From assembly GCA_005116945.1 (NCBI GenBank), contig SWDH01000029.1:68163-116858 (forward strand): DNA of 48,696 nucleotides. Direction: 5' to 3'. Below are positions 16,311 through 27,546 of this stretch, piece by piece; the first letter of the stretch is position 1, and the number at the start of each line of letters is the position of its first letter. This stretch comes from Nitrospira sp. (GTDB lineage: Bacteria > Nitrospirota > Nitrospiria > Nitrospirales > Nitrospiraceae). The notes beneath the pieces are model-generated. The model had not been told where the DNA came from. It saw only the letters and a list, made by a program, of their open reading frames with translations, and searched no databases. The position numbers and the translations under genes were made by a program.

Positions 16311-17213
16311 ATGACACCTCCCTCCACCAGACTGGCCTATGGGGCGATTATCGCTGCCGCGATCCTGTGGGGCGGATCGATCGTGGCCCAGAAGCTGGCT
16401 TTGAGCGGATTCTCCGCTGTTGAAGCCTCGGTCCTGCGGGACATCGGCGGGTTGGCGATCCTCCTGAGCACCTGGTGGTGGCAGGAGGGCACCCTGGCCA
16501 AGCTGACCAAGGCGGATGTGCGCATGCTGGGGCTGCTTGGGTTGGGCGTGTTGGGCAACCACTTGCTCATTATGATGGGGCTCAAGTATGTGAGCGGGGC
16601 CGTGGGTGGAGTGATCATCGGGGCAAGTCCGGTGGTGACCGCGCTGCTCTCGGCCATGTTGATTCAGGATGTTCCGTTGCGTGCCGTATGGGCGGGTGGC
16701 CTTTTGTCGTTTGCGGGTGTAGGGTTGGTCTCCGTGGCGGGGTTCCAAGCCGTAGGCGATCAGCCATTGCTCGGTAGCCTTCTGGTCTTCGGTGGGGTGG
16801 TGAGTTGGGCCCTCTACAGTATCGGAAGCCGGAAGATCATGGAGCGGCACTCGGCGCTCACCGTCAATTGGGCAACCTTGCTCGTTGCCACCGTGCTTCA
16901 AGTGCCTCTTTTGTGGGTAGATCGCAAGATGCTGGATGCGGGGGTCGGGTCCGTGACGACAGCGGACTGGATGGCGTTGGGATATCTGATTCTGTTCGCT
17001 ACGGCGATCGCGCAACAGGCGTGGCTCTATGGCGTAAAGGGCGTTGGGCCCTCGCGCGCGTCTGTCTTTGGCAATCTCACGCCTGTGGCTGCCATCGTCC
17101 TGTCTGCGGTGCTACTACACGAATCCGTAGGCATGAGTGAAATTTTTGGCATTGCACTGATTTTAGCCGGAGTGTGGGTCGTAGATCGGCAAACATCCCG
17201 GCTCACAACTTAA
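16311..17213 (+). CDS. EamA/DMT-superfamily permease
   Basis: About 300 residues with ten predicted membrane segments in two repeated halves, typical of the drug/metabolite transporter superfamily. Marks: AIIAAAILWGGSIVAQKLAL (first helix with the W-G-x-x motif), VLRDIGGLAILLSTWW, GLKYVSGAVGGVIIGASPVVTALLS, and in the second half SRASVFGNLTPVAAIVLSAVLLHE, the second EamA signature. The ATG at 16311 is used; a GTG at 16284 would add nine residues and neither has a clear ribosome-binding site. Substrate unknown (metabolite export is usual). It follows the accessory island and is probably not part of it. A palindromic repeat begins right after its stop. Confidence 0.88.
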   Translation: MTPPSTRLAYGAIIAAAILWGGSIVAQKLALSGFSAVEASVLRDIGGLAILLSTWWWQEGTLAKLTKADVRMLGLLGLGVLGNHLLIMMGLKYVSGAVGGVIIGASPVVTALLSAMLIQDVPLRAVWAGGLLSFAGVGLVSVAGFQAVGDQPLLGSLLVFGGVVSWALYSIGSRKIMERHSALTVNWATLLVATVLQVPLLWVDRKMLDAGVGSVTTADWMALGYLILFATAIAQQAWLYGVKGVGPSRASVFGNLTPVAAIVLSAVLLHESVGMSEIFGIALILAGVWVVDRQTSRLTT

Positions 17214-17214
17214 T

Positions 17215-17391
17215 CGGCTGCTGAAAAAATGAGGACGGGTAGCCTGGTCGTCCTCCTGCTCGCGGAACGCGCACGCTCAGAAGGTGCTCGTTCGACGCGC
17301 GCAATCGAGGATCAACCAGGCCACCCTTTTGTGAGCGAGTACCAATCGGCTGCGGCCTTGCTGGACGGCATTTTGAGCAGCCTGCGAAGAT
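17215..17391. repeat. Composite palindromic element (type II ends around type I core)
   Basis: Outer ends CGGCTGCTGAAAAAA (17215) and TTTTGAGCAGCCTGCG (to 17391) pair with each other, with GCTGCGGCCTTGCTGGACGG inside the right end, as in other type II copies. Nested within is a type I element with arms 17237-17254 and 17308-17326 around the conserved core (CTCGCGGAACGCGCACG ... GTGCTCGTTCGACGCGCGCA). Starts 2 nt after the permease stop. The inner part matches, inverted, the copy at 28307-28395 at roughly 90 percent. Confidence 0.8.
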
Positions 17392-17501
17392 CGAGGCTAT
17401 TCCGTGTTTGCTCACGCTAAAAGGGAATAGTCACGTTATCCTTCCCCGCGCGCATCGAACGATACACGTGCTCCTTCCAAGCTTGCTCGTTTCTCTCTCG
17501 T

Positions 17502-17597
17502 GGAATGGCGCCGATGTTGGTCCCACTGCGGCCGTCGAGCGAGCACATTCTGATCGTGCGCACTCCGGGAGCAAGGGATCAGCATAGGTGTCATTCC
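17502..17597 (-). repeat. Type I structured element (inverted copy)
   Basis: Core present in reverse orientation (GAGCGAGCACATTCTGATCG, GTGCGCACTCCGGGAGCA). The arms at 17502-17524 and 17574-17597 are imperfect inverted repeats whose mismatches are mostly of the kind that leave G-U pairs, consistent with an RNA stem. Lies between the permease and the NTF2-like gene. A further degenerate copy of half the core may occupy 17440-17490. Confidence 0.65.
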
Positions 17598-17664
17598 TTC
17601 CCCCTCGCCCTCGTCTCCGTGATTGCAGTATGATACGGCTCATTTTTTAGGCAAGGAGCCGTGC

Positions 17665-18057
17665 ATGTTGGAACAACGCATCGAAGAAGTGAATAAAGCG
17701 AATCGCGCGTTCTATGTCGCGTTCGGCAATCTCGACATCAACGAGATGGATAAGGTTTGGGCGCATCAGGAGTATGTGACCTGCATCCATCCAGGCTGGT
17801 CGTTGCGGTCGGATTGGCCTGAGGTTCGAGACTCTTGGGTGCTGATCTTCAACAACACCTTTTCCATGACGTTTGTGCTGACTGATGTGACGGTGCAGGT
17901 GGCGGGCGATTTGGCCTGGGTCGTCTGCGTGGAGAACATCACCACCCAGCAATCTGATGAGCCGCAGCAGGCGCAGGTGCTAGCGACGAACCTCTTCGAG
18001 CGCATCGGGGATGAGTGGTTGTTGATACATCATCATGGAAGTGCGGTCATGGGCTGA
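17665..18057 (+). CDS. NTF2-like (SnoaL/DUF4440-type) protein
   Basis: A 130-residue single-domain protein; ATG with AAGGAG 6 nt upstream. Pattern of the NTF2-like cone fold: an N-terminal helix pair (IEEVNKANRAFYVAFGNLDINEMDKVW), a strand with the loop CIHPGWSLRSDWPEVRDSW, then long antiparallel strands (FVLTDVTVQV, DLAWVVCVENIT, QVLATNLFERIGDEWLLIHHHGSAV). The WLLIHHHGS ending is typical of SnoaL-like proteins with a possible enzymatic or ligand pocket, but function is unknown. The last codons form one arm of a palindromic element that extends downstream, so its 3' end is probably a stable hairpin. Confidence 0.8.
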   Translation: MLEQRIEEVNKANRAFYVAFGNLDINEMDKVWAHQEYVTCIHPGWSLRSDWPEVRDSWVLIFNNTFSMTFVLTDVTVQVAGDLAWVVCVENITTQQSDEPQQAQVLATNLFERIGDEWLLIHHHGSAVMG

Positions 18058-18141
18058 TGGTTCCCCTGTGCTCCCGGAACGCGCACGATCAGAATGTGCT
18101 CGTCCGACGGGCGCAGTAGGGGAACCATTCAGCCCATGACC
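18045..18141 (+). repeat. Type I structured element built on a gene 3' end
   Basis: Left arm 18045-18067 covers the last codons and stop of the NTF2-like gene. The right arm 18118-18141 is its reverse complement with a single bulged base. Between them is the core (CTCCCGGAACGCGCACG ... GTGCTCGTCCGACGGGCGCA). The stem sequence is unrelated to the stems of other copies. A partial core is also seen at 18200-18236 (CTCGCGGATCGCGCGCCCTC). Confidence 0.8.
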
Positions 18142-18496
18142 TAAAGTAGAGGAGGAAGGAGAAGGGGCGGTCGGCGGTGATGGGGTAGTGGCCTACCGCT
18201 CTCTGTGCTCGCGGATCGCGCGCCCTCGGAAGTGCCTCGATAGGACAAAGAAGACGAAGGGCGCTGTGCCGGAACTGCAAGGAGTTTCGGCGTCCTACCT
18301 TCGCGAACTAACCGAGTGCAAACATACTACAACTGAAGCTGGAACGCCTCCACCGCTGTCTATTTCAGGATGGCTTCAAAGTTTCAAATGACCTGCATAG
18401 GTCGCTGTGAATGGGAATAAGGTGGCGAAACCGTTGTTGGTGTGTTCGAGCATGGGCCATTAGGGATTTTGGCGCTGAGGCAGCGGAGGTTCCATA

Positions 18497-18904
18497 GTGA
18501 GGAATCGTGGGTGTTCTGCAATTGAGAAGGCACTAGCCGCTGTTGTGATCCTTGTTGCCGCCGGTTGTACGACGGTGGCGCAGGTGACTACCTTGTCGGA
18601 TCAGAATTGTCGGCGCACGTTTGTGGATCGGATGAGCTTGATCCTTGTTGATCAGGGGGAAAAGCAAGAGGTGGCTGAGAAGCTCGCTGAGTCCACCACC
18701 GCAGTACTTTCAACCGGCTCGCTCGGGCCGCGCCCTTTTTTCGTGGCGTCGCCTTCCGGGGCGGACTACGGATTTTTTGTGGAGCAGAAGTCTTCGGACT
18801 GCCTGTTGCGGTTATTCAGCCGGCAGAAGGGCTTTACTCGGTACAGGAATAATCTGACCTACATTGCGACTCGTCATCTCGATGGGTGCATGTGTGCGGA
18901 GTAG
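18497..18904 (+). CDS. Small lipoprotein of unknown function
   Basis: 135 residues from a GTG start with GGAGG 7 nt upstream. The N-terminus is a lipoprotein signal: charged start, hydrophobic ALAAVVILV, then AAGC with Cys24 as the lipid-attachment residue. The mature part has three further Cys residues that could form disulfides (NCRR, SDCLLR, GCMCAE) and no recognised domain. No coupled neighbours; the preceding 250 bases hold no convincing gene. Probably envelope-located; the function is not assigned. Confidence 0.65.
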   Translation: MRNRGCSAIEKALAAVVILVAAGCTTVAQVTTLSDQNCRRTFVDRMSLILVDQGEKQEVAEKLAESTTAVLSTGSLGPRPFFVASPSGADYGFFVEQKSSDCLLRLFSRQKGFTRYRNNLTYIATRHLDGCMCAE

Positions 18905-19012
18905 GCAAGTGTTTGGCTGAACAGGGCTCTCAGACCTTCTGGGCGGCAGTGGGGGCTTCTTCTATTCGTAGGGTGTTGCTTCGTGTGAATGCTCAGTGGG
19001 CCTGTCACGCAT

Positions 19013-19411
19013 TTATGCGGAATAATGATTTTCGAGGCGGCTGCGTTGAAAACCTAAGATGTGTCTGATCAATAATTCCTGATTCTGTGTGTTCATCCTG
19101 ACGAAGCGGGCGTGTAGGCGGTACGTACCGGCATGATACGGGAGGGGGTCTAGCCATAACACTTCGGCGTAGGTTTTGAAGGTGACCTGATCAGGAAGGA
19201 TCAGCGTGATCGACAGGACATCGTCAGGGCGGTAGGCCACGTTGACGGTCACGCTCATGCCCCCGCCGCTGATGTTGACGGATTTTTCTATGAACTCACC
19301 TTCTGTTGTATCCGTCTCGGCTTGAATGCTGATTGGCAGGACGGTGTTGACGCGAAAATACGCGCGACGGTCTCGTGCGGACGGTTTCGAAGTCGGTGTA
19401 TCAGGCGCCAT
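19013..19411 (-). CDS. PilZ-domain c-di-GMP-binding protein
   Basis: A 132-residue single-domain PilZ protein. The two c-di-GMP contact motifs are intact: RxxxR at Arg16-Arg20 (RAYFR) and N-x-S-x-x-G at Asn46-Gly51 (NISGGG). The rest follows the PilZ barrel: VLPISIQAE, YRPDDVLSITLILP, KTYAEVLWLDPL, RLHARFVRM, ending in a helix (QNQELLIRHILGFQ). It would act as a cytoplasmic c-di-GMP receptor; the output partner is not visible here. An HD-GYP phosphodiesterase-type gene is present at 34.1-35.3 kb. Confidence 0.9.
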   Translation of the reverse strand: MAPDTPTSKPSARDRRAYFRVNTVLPISIQAETDTTEGEFIEKSVNISGGGMSVTVNVAYRPDDVLSITLILPDQVTFKTYAEVLWLDPLPYHAGTYRLHARFVRMNTQNQELLIRHILGFQRSRLENHYSA

Positions 19412-19604
19412 ACTATGAAAAAGTATAGCAAAGTTCAGAAACGACGGTCGGCCAGAACTGCGTCAATCCCTGTACGATTTGCCTCACACGTGATAACGCT
19501 GCTCACCAGGAGGCGATTTTCACAGGTGAAAAGCACCCGTGTCGCCTGGGAGCGTCCGGCTAGCTTGTCGCCCTGCTCTCAACCAAGGCACTGCGCGTCT
19601 GCAG

Positions 19605-20429
19605 CTAGGGGGCGGGCCGCAAGGAGACCGCACTGAGGACCCAATTTTGGGCCGCCACCTGAGTCCAGTCCATCGTCTCCGTTCCGGCCACCGCTTTGTC
19701 GTTCATCGTTGAAACCCCGACGCTATCGGCGGTGCCCGTTGTCAGCCGGTTGACCCGCGTGGTTTGCCCTGTGCCTATCGTCATGGGGTTCGCTTGGCCG
19801 ATGGCGCAATCCGTAATCAACGCATGCGGGGCGACCGTGGTGATGGCTGTGGCGAGCGCGGTCGCAGTGCCGCCACTACCCGCGTGGGCATCAATGGGCG
19901 CGGCGGGATCCACCCCGAAGTAGCTCGTGGCGGACCCGACGCCATAGCTGGAGAGGGCTCCCGCCCAGGTCGCCGTAATCGTATAGGCGCCGATGCCGGG
20001 ATTCGGCAGATACCAGAGTTCCGTTCCTAGCGACGTGCCGCCATTGGTGCGCAGATCGGCGCGAACTTTGGTGAGTGGAAACCCATTGGCGGTCACGCCG
20101 GTCACGGCGACATCGCCTGCCACCGTATCCCGGGCTTGCGTGCAGACGGCGAGGAATCGGTTCGTGCCGTTCCCGATGTTATGGGACCAACTGATCGTAT
20201 TAGTCGTGTTCCCGGTCGCGGAACTGCTCACGGCATCGAACGCAATCGTTGTTGTTGGAGGTGGCGTACTAGATGCCGGCCGCAAGGAGACCGCACTGAG
20301 GACCCAATTTTGGGCCGCCACCTGAGTCCAGTAGACGTGGTGCTCCTTATTCGTCGCACCGTGCGCCCCAGAGGGTACGCTTCCGGTTTGGTCTCGCCTG
20401 CGGCCTTGCCGGAGAACCATTTTGAGCAA
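19605..20429 (-). pseudogene. Truncated tail of a tandem-repeat (221-residue unit) protein
   Basis: The open frame contains one full repeat unit and the last 19 residues of the previous one: the block WTQVAAQNWVLSAVSLRP occurs at both ends. In DNA, 55 bp at 19615-19669 recurs exactly at 20278-20332, an offset of 663 bp (221 codons). The unit is Gly/Thr/Ser-rich and beta-looking (NTISWSHNIGNGTNRFLAV, YTITATWAGALSSYG), like secreted surface proteins. Upstream of 20332 the frame runs into a dispersed intergenic repeat, so the first 33 codons encode repeat sequence, with no signal peptide. Probably the remnant of a larger protein cut by the repeat element; expression is doubtful. Confidence 0.65.
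20333..20428. repeat. Partial type II intergenic element
   Basis: The segment from GACGTGGTGCTCCTTATTCG through GTGCGCCCCAGAGGGTACGC to GCCTGCGGCCTTGCCGG is nearly identical to 30425-30500 inside a complete type II element. Here only the right part is present, ending TTTTGAGCAACC next to the thiC stop codon. It forms the junction that truncates the repeat-protein gene. Confidence 0.75.
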
Positions 20430-20431
20430 CC

Positions 20432-22360
<1,929 letters not shown>

Positions 22361-22451
22361 TCAGGATGCTGTCAGCTGTCTGCCGTCAGTTCTTCTCACA
22401 GATTCCGGAAGCTGAGGGCTGAATGCTGTGTGCTGATCGCTATTTCCCAAA

Positions 22452-22484
22452 CAAAAAAGCCGCACCGATAGAAGCGGGTGCGGC
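22452..22484 (-). terminator. Riboswitch-controlled intrinsic terminator of thiC
   Basis: On the minus strand, GCCGCACC pairs with GGTGCGGC (22477-22484 and 22459-22466) around a loop and is followed directly by six Ts (22458-22453). It lies between the TPP aptamer and the thiC start, the standard expression platform in which ligand binding favours termination. Confidence 0.88.
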
Positions 22485-22511
22485 AGAGAGACCAACAGTT
22501 CCAGTTGTTCT

Positions 22512-22597
22512 CGCTTCCCTACGCTGGTATTACCCAGGTCAGGTTCTGAGGGTCGTCCGTTCGGGCGGACTCTCAGCCGTGTGGCCCCCCTAGCTTC
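22512..22597 (-). promoter_or_regulatory. TPP riboswitch (THI element)
   Basis: Read on the minus strand, the leader of thiC contains the conserved THI-box blocks in order: GGGGG near 22590, GGCTGAGAGT (22577-22568), ACCCTCAGAACCTGA, and TGGGTAATACCAGCGTAGGGAA (in two parts, 22536-22516). This is the thiamin-pyrophosphate aptamer. With the terminator at 22452-22484 it should shut off thiC transcription when TPP is abundant. Confidence 0.95.
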
Positions 22598-22650
22598 AGG
22601 TAAGAATGGTATCGCTGGCCTGCTGCATTGTCAACGGGGTATTAGACCCA

Positions 22651-22765
22651 GCAGGATGCTGAACAAGTCACTTTTCCCACCCGCCCAACCCCTGCGCGTC
22701 GAGACGCGCTTTTCACCAGGCTTCGTTCTCGCATCGCTCAGAGGCTCAACGTACCGAACAGTGAA
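22651..22765. repeat. Partial type II/III intergenic element
   Basis: Begins with GCAGGATGCTGAACAAG like the type II left end, then CACCCGCCCAACCCCTGCGC with a small GCGCGTCGAGACGCGC hairpin, then GGCTTCGTTCTCGCATCGCT and CTCAACGTACCG. The CACCCGCCCAACCCC block recurs at about 28230. No right end is present. Lies between the thiC leader and nadA; the rest of the 22600-22886 gap shows nothing else recognisable. Confidence 0.65.
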
Positions 22766-22886
22766 GTTCTCATATTCTCACAGACTTTCGCGCAATTTGC
22801 TAAAACCTCTCATAAGTGTCTGCTTCATTGATTGTCGGGAAACCATAACGTAGAATGACACCTCTGACTCTTTTGCTGAGGAAACT

Positions 22887-23990
22887 GTGCAAACACTAGC
22901 GACGCGTCCCAAGCCAATCACGGACTACCAACAATTGCCTGCAGAAGAACTATTCCGCCGGACGGTTGAAGCGAAGCGTGTGCTGGGGGATCGAGTCATG
23001 ATCCTTGGCCATAATTACCAACGTGATGAAGTCATTGAACATGCAGATTTTCGGGGAGATTCCCTCTTGCTCTCGAAACTGGCCGCTGAGCGTTCGGAGC
23101 GGCCCTATATCGTCTTTTGCGGCGTGCACTTCATGGCCGAGACGGCCGACATTCTGAGCCGCTCCAAGCAAACGGTGATCCTTCCTGATATGGCAGCGGG
23201 CTGCTCCATGGCTGATATGGCGGCCATTGAACAGGTGGATCAATGTTGGGAGACATTGGGACGAATTCTTTCCGTGGAGGAGACCGTTATGCCGGCGGTC
23301 TATGTGAACTCTGCCGCAGTGCTCAAAGCCTTTTGCGGCGAACATGGCGGGATTACCTGTACCTCCTCCAACGCAAAGGCAGTGATAGAGTGGTCCTGGG
23401 CCAGGCGGGAGAAGATTCTCTTTTTCCCTGACGAGCATTTGGGCCGCAATACGGCCAACAAGATGGGGTTGCCACGAGAAGAGATGATCGTCTGGGATCC
23501 CTATCAACCCAACGGGGGTAATTCGCGTGAGGCGATCAAGCGCGCGAAGCTGATTCTCTGGAAAGGTCACTGCAGTGTGCATCAGATGTTTCAACCTGTG
23601 CACGTGGATAATTTCCGCAAACAGTATCCGGATGGGAAGGTGATCGTCCATCCCGAATGCCACGAAGATGTCGTGAACAAAGCGGACCTATCCGGCTCAA
23701 CGGAGTTCATTATCAAAACGGTGACGGCGGCGCCGGCAGGGACGGCTTGGGCCGTGGGAACTGAATTGAATCTGGTCAATCGATTGAAGCGCGACCTCAC
23801 CGATAAGAAGGTTTTCTTTCTTTCCTCTACGGTCTGCCAGTGCGCGACGATGTTTCGGATCGATGGTGCCCATCTCTGCTGGGCGATGGAAAATCTTGCC
23901 GACGGCCACGTCGTGAACCATATCGTCGTTCCGGACGACGAGAAGCATTGGGCGAAGATTGCGCTGGATCGCATGATGTCCGTCAGCTAG
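22887..23990 (+). CDS. nadA: Quinolinate synthase NadA
   Basis: 367 residues, the longer NadA type. It condenses iminoaspartate with dihydroxyacetone phosphate to quinolinate in de novo NAD synthesis. The GTG start at 22887 has GAGG 5 nt upstream. Seen: ILGHNYQRDEVIEHADFRGDS (split motif at the N-terminus), YIVFCGVHFMAETADIL, AAGCSMADMA, ITCTSSNA, LFFPDEHLGRNTA, HPECHEDVV and CQCATMFRID. Cysteines in the GCSMAD, HPECHED and CQCATM segments are the likely [4Fe-4S] ligands. No nadB or nadC is adjacent. A type II palindromic element starts 2 nt after the stop. Confidence 0.97.
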   Translation: MQTLATRPKPITDYQQLPAEELFRRTVEAKRVLGDRVMILGHNYQRDEVIEHADFRGDSLLLSKLAAERSERPYIVFCGVHFMAETADILSRSKQTVILPDMAAGCSMADMAAIEQVDQCWETLGRILSVEETVMPAVYVNSAAVLKAFCGEHGGITCTSSNAKAVIEWSWARREKILFFPDEHLGRNTANKMGLPREEMIVWDPYQPNGGNSREAIKRAKLILWKGHCSVHQMFQPVHVDNFRKQYPDGKVIVHPECHEDVVNKADLSGSTEFIIKTVTAAPAGTAWAVGTELNLVNRLKRDLTDKKVFFLSSTVCQCATMFRIDGAHLCWAMENLADGHVVNHIVVPDDEKHWAKIALDRMMSVS

Positions 23991-23992
23991 CC

Positions 23993-24118
23993 CCAGGATG
24001 GTGAAAAAGCTTTCCGGCTTCGTTCTCACTTCGCTCAAACCCTCAACGTACCTAGAACCGTACGCCTCGGGCTTTCGCTCGCTGCGGCCTTGCTGGATAG
24101 CTTTTTGACCATCCTGCC
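23993..24118. repeat. Type II palindromic element
   Basis: Ends CCAGGATGGTGAAAAAGCTTT and AGCTTTTTGACCATCCTG pair as a long stem. The interior holds CCGGCTTCGTTCTCACTTCG, CTCAACGTACC, CCGTACGCCTCGGGCTTTCG and CTCGCTGCGGCCTTGCTGG, shared with the other copies. Placed directly after the nadA stop, with T-runs at both ends of the stem, so it could act as a bidirectional terminator. Confidence 0.8.
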
Positions 24119-24211
24119 ATGCAACAGTGTTAGTTTAGACTGGTGCCGTCCCCCGTCGTTCCGGTATATTCGCTCGTTGAATAATTTCTGTCGTGAGGGC
24201 GCTACAAGTCC

Positions 24212-27025
24212 ATGGATTATAAGGCCACACTGAATCTTCCCAAGACTGATTTCCCCATGAAGGCGAACCTGCCGCAGCGGGAGCCCGAACTTCTTGCTTC
24301 GTGGGAGAAGGAACGGTTGTACGAGCAAATTCAGGAGGCGGGGAAAGGCCGGCCACTGTATGTTCTGCACGATGGGCCGCCTTACGCCAATGGCCGCATT
24401 CACATCGGTCACGCGCTGAATAAGATCCTCAAAGACATCATCATCAAATCGAAGACGATGGCGGGCTATCAAGTGCCCTATGTTCCAGGGTGGGATTGCC
24501 ATGGCCTGCCGATCGAACATCAAGTCCTGAAAGAGCTCGGCGACAAAAAAAAGATGCTCGACACCCCGGCTATCCGCAAACTCTGCCGGGAATATGCGGA
24601 GAAGTTTTATGCGATTCAGCGTGAAGAGTTTCAGCGGCTCGGCATCTTGGGAGATTGGCAGCATCCCTACCTCACGATGAATCCTGGCTATGAGGCCACG
24701 ATCATCCGCGAGTTCGGGAAATTTGTGGAGCGGGGCGGCGTCTATAAGGGACTGAAGCCGGTGCTCTGGTGCACGGCGGACCAGACCGCCCTTGCCGAGG
24801 CGGAAGTCGAGTATGAAGATCACACCTCGCCCTCGATCTATGTGAAGTTTCCGTTAGTCACGTCGCCTACGGTGCTCAGCCAGACGTTTCCCGGTATTTC
24901 GTTCCCCCTCGATAGCAAGTTGGTTTCTGTCGTGATCTGGACGACCACGCCATGGACGCTTCCGGCCAATCAAGCCGTCTGTCTCCATGGCGAAATCGAC
25001 TATGCCTTCGTCCAGGTCGGCGACGAGGTGCTGATCATTGCTGAAAAGCTTCTTGAGAGTGTGACCAAGGCCTGCAAGCTCGAAGGAGCGCGGGTGTTCG
25101 GGGTGAAGAAGGGGCATGAGGGGTTCGAAGGGATCGAAACGCAACGGCCTTTGACCACCGGCCTGTCTCCGATTCTGCTCGGCGACTTCGTGACCCTCGA
25201 TCAAGGCACCGGTTGTGTCCATATTGCGCCAGGGCACGGCATGGAAGACTACATCCTCGTCCTTGAACATAATGCGAAGGCCTCGCTTGGTGAACGGCTG
25301 GAGATTGTGGCGCCGGTCGACAACGGAGGGCGGTTTACCGACGTCGTAAAGGAATTTGCCGGCCAGCATGTGTTGAAGGCGAATCCGAAGATTGTGGAGT
25401 TCTTGCAGGCCAACGGACGCTTGCTGGGTCATGGGTCGCTGAACCATTCCTATCCGCACTGCTGGCGCTGCAAGAATCCCGTCATCTTTCGCGCTACCGA
25501 GCAGTGGTTCGTGTCGATGGACACGAACGAGCTTCGAAAAGAGGCGCTGGCAGAGATCGAACGGGTTCGCTGGATTCCAGCCTATGGCCGCGATCGGATT
25601 AACGGGATGATCGAAAACCGCCCCGATTGGTGTTTGTCGCGACAACGTGTGTGGGGCGTGCCGATTCCAGGTTTTACCTGTTCGGGGTGCCGGTTTGTAC
25701 TGGCCGATCCGATTGTGATTGAGCATCTTGCCATGTTGATGGAATCCAAGGGGGCCGATGTGTGGTTCGAGCAATCGGCTGCTGAGCTGTTGCCTAAGGG
25801 TACGGCCTGTCCAAAGTGTGGCGGGACGGATTTCGAGAAAGAACGGGATATTCTCGATGTCTGGTTCGAGTCCGGGGTCAGTTACGCGGCGGTGTTGAAA
25901 GCACGGAAGTGGTGGCCGGCGGATCTTTACCTTGAAGGATCGGACCAACATCGAGGTTGGTTCCACAGCGCCTTGCTGGCCGGTGTCGTAACGGATCATC
26001 GCGCGCCATACAAGGCTGTTTTGACCCATGGGTTTGTCCTCGATGGGCAGGGCAAGAAAATGTCCAAATCGGCTGGGAATGTCGTCGCGCCACAAGACGT
26101 GATCAAGCAATCTGGCGCAGAAATTCTGCGTCTGTGGGTTTCGGCGCAGGATTATCGTGATGATCTCCGGATCTCTCCAGAAATCCTGACCCATATGATC
26201 GAGGCCTATCGAAAGATTCGGAATACCTGTCGTTTTTTACTGAGTAATTTGTACGACTTCAACCCTGAGAAGGACCGAGTTCCGTATGAGCAGTTACCCG
26301 AATTAGATCGTTGGGCACTACATCGACTCAGTGAACTGATTCCACGGGTCAAGAAATCCTATGACGAGTTTGAGTTTCACACGATTTTCCATGCGCTCAA
26401 CAACTTCTGTTCGGTGGATCTGAGTGCCGTCTATCTGGATATTCTGAAGGATCGACTGTATACGTTTCGGGCCGATTCGCCCTTGCGGCGCGGATCGCAG
26501 ACGGTGCTCTTCGAGATTGTCATGGCCATAACAAAGCTGATGGCACCGGTGTTGAGCTTCACGGCCGAAGAGATCTGGCGGACATTGGCCGCGCAGCCGG
26601 GAGGGCGTCTTGGGTTGAGCAGTGTTCATTTGAGCGCATTCCCAGAGGTCCAGCCTCAATGGCAGGATGCCGCACTGGCCCAGCGATGGGAACGGTTGTT
26701 GGGCTATCGCACGCAGGTGCAGGGTGTGCTGGAGGGAAGTCGCCGGGATAAAACGATCGGATCATCGTTGGAGGCGGCGGTGGAACTTCGAGCCGATGCT
26801 GACACCTACGAGTTTCTTCAGCCCTATCAGAAGGACCTGACTACGCTCTTCATCGTTTCGCAGGTCGAATTGATCGCCAGTGATGAGGGCACAGGTCTTC
26901 TGACGATTGCGTCGACAAAGTCCTCCTTCGGAAAGTGTGAACGCTGCTGGAACTATCGTGACGCGGTTGGCAAACATGCCGACCATCCCACGCTCTGCGA
27001 CCGCTGCGTGGAGGCGGTGCAGTGA
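24212..27025 (+). CDS. ileS: Isoleucyl-tRNA synthetase
   Basis: 937 residues, full-length bacterial IleRS. It charges tRNA-Ile and edits mischarged Val. Class I signatures: the HIGH box in [15 protein letters not shown] and the KMSKS loop in [12 protein letters not shown]. The editing (CP1) domain lies between, with the marker [13 protein letters not shown] and the [16 protein letters not shown] block. A Cys-rich knuckle at CPKCGGTDF precedes WFESGVSY, and a C-terminal zinc finger (CERCWNYR ... LCDRCVEAV) closes the protein, as in the E. coli-type enzyme. Its stop codon overlaps the lspA start by one base, the common ileS-lspA arrangement. Confidence 0.98.
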   Translation: MDYKATLNLPKTDFPMKANLPQREPELLASWEKERLYEQIQEAGKGRPLYVLHDGPPYANGRIHIGHALNKILKDIIIKSKTMAGYQVPYVPGWDCHGLPIEHQVLKELGDKKKMLDTPAIRKLCREYAEKFYAIQREEFQRLGILGDWQHPYLTMNPGYEATIIREFGKFVERGGVYKGLKPVLWCTADQTALAEAEVEYEDHTSPSIYVKFPLVTSPTVLSQTFPGISFPLDSKLVSVVIWTTTPWTLPANQAVCLHGEIDYAFVQVGDEVLIIAEKLLESVTKACKLEGARVFGVKKGHEGFEGIETQRPLTTGLSPILLGDFVTLDQGTGCVHIAPGHGMEDYILVLEHNAKASLGERLEIVAPVDNGGRFTDVVKEFAGQHVLKANPKIVEFLQANGRLLGHGSLNHSYPHCWRCKNPVIFRATEQWFVSMDTNELRKEALAEIERVRWIPAYGRDRINGMIENRPDWCLSRQRVWGVPIPGFTCSGCRFVLADPIVIEHLAMLMESKGADVWFEQSAAELLPKGTACPKCGGTDFEKERDILDVWFESGVSYAAVLKARKWWPADLYLEGSDQHRGWFHSALLAGVVTDHRAPYKAVLTHGFVLDGQGKKMSKSAGNVVAPQDVIKQSGAEILRLWVSAQDYRDDLRISPEILTHMIEAYRKIRNTCRFLLSNLYDFNPEKDRVPYEQLPELDRWALHRLSELIPRVKKSYDEFEFHTIFHALNNFCSVDLSAVYLDILKDRLYTFRADSPLRRGSQTVLFEIVMAITKLMAPVLSFTAEEIWRTLAAQPGGRLGLSSVHLSAFPEVQPQWQDAALAQRWERLLGYRTQVQGVLEGSRRDKTIGSSLEAAVELRADADTYEFLQPYQKDLTTLFIVSQVELIASDEGTGLLTIASTKSSFGKCERCWNYRDAVGKHADHPTLCDRCVEAVQ

Positions 27026-27546
27026 TGAGCGGGCCTATTCGCTATCTGCTCCTGGCGTTGCTCGCCGGCGCGATCATCGCGATCGATCAGGCGACGAAAT
27101 TGTCCATTGTGCAGTCGATGCGGCTGAATGAATCCATTCCGATCGTTCCGAATCTCTTCAGCCTGACCTATATCCGCAATCCCGGTGCCGCCTTTGGGTT
27201 GCTGGCCGGCAGCAGCGATGCCTTTCGCATGGTGTTCTTCGGCGTTACGTCGCTATTCGCGCTGGCATTATTGGGAACGATTCTCTTCCGGTTGCCGAAA
27301 AAAGATTGGATGGGGCAGCTCAGTATTTCCGGGATTCTTGGAGGGGCGATCGGGAACCTGATTGATCGGTTACGGTATGGCGAGGTGATCGATTTTCTCG
27401 ATGTCTATGTGGACTCCTACCATTGGCCGGCCTTCAATGTCGCCGACTCGGCGATTAGCATAGGGGTCGTGTTCTTGATTATCCATTTTGCCTTTGAAAA
27501 GAAGGATGTGACTCTCCTGCCGCACGAGTCCCCGCCTGCTTCCTAG
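27025..27546 (+). CDS. lspA: Prolipoprotein signal peptidase II (LspA)
   Basis: 173 residues, four membrane helices. LspA removes signal peptides from lipid-modified prolipoproteins in the inner membrane, matching the several lipoproteins in this window. The two catalytic Asp residues lie in GNLIDRLRYG and FNVADSAIS; further conserved text is AIDQATKLSIV and YIRNPGAAFGLL. The ATG overlaps the ileS stop (TGATG), so translation is coupled. The stop codon is already inside the left end of a type II palindromic element. Confidence 0.97.
   Translation: MSGPIRYLLLALLAGAIIAIDQATKLSIVQSMRLNESIPIVPNLFSLTYIRNPGAAFGLLAGSSDAFRMVFFGVTSLFALALLGTILFRLPKKDWMGQLSISGILGGAIGNLIDRLRYGEVIDFLDVYVDSYHWPAFNVADSAISIGVVFLIIHFAFEKKDVTLLPHESPPAS

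Noticed and set aside
17215..18245. CRISPR array in the repeat-rich 17-18 kb region
   Set aside because: The copies are unevenly spaced, in both orientations, each with its own paired arms, and there are no uniform spacers or cas genes.
18188..18391. Small plus-strand ORF in the 18.1-18.5 kb gap
   Set aside because: Its first part is a partial type I repeat core, it has no ribosome-binding site and no protein-like pattern.
24854..26194. 446-residue minus-strand ORF opposite ileS
   Set aside because: Fully antisense to IleRS catalytic and editing domains with no protein-like features.
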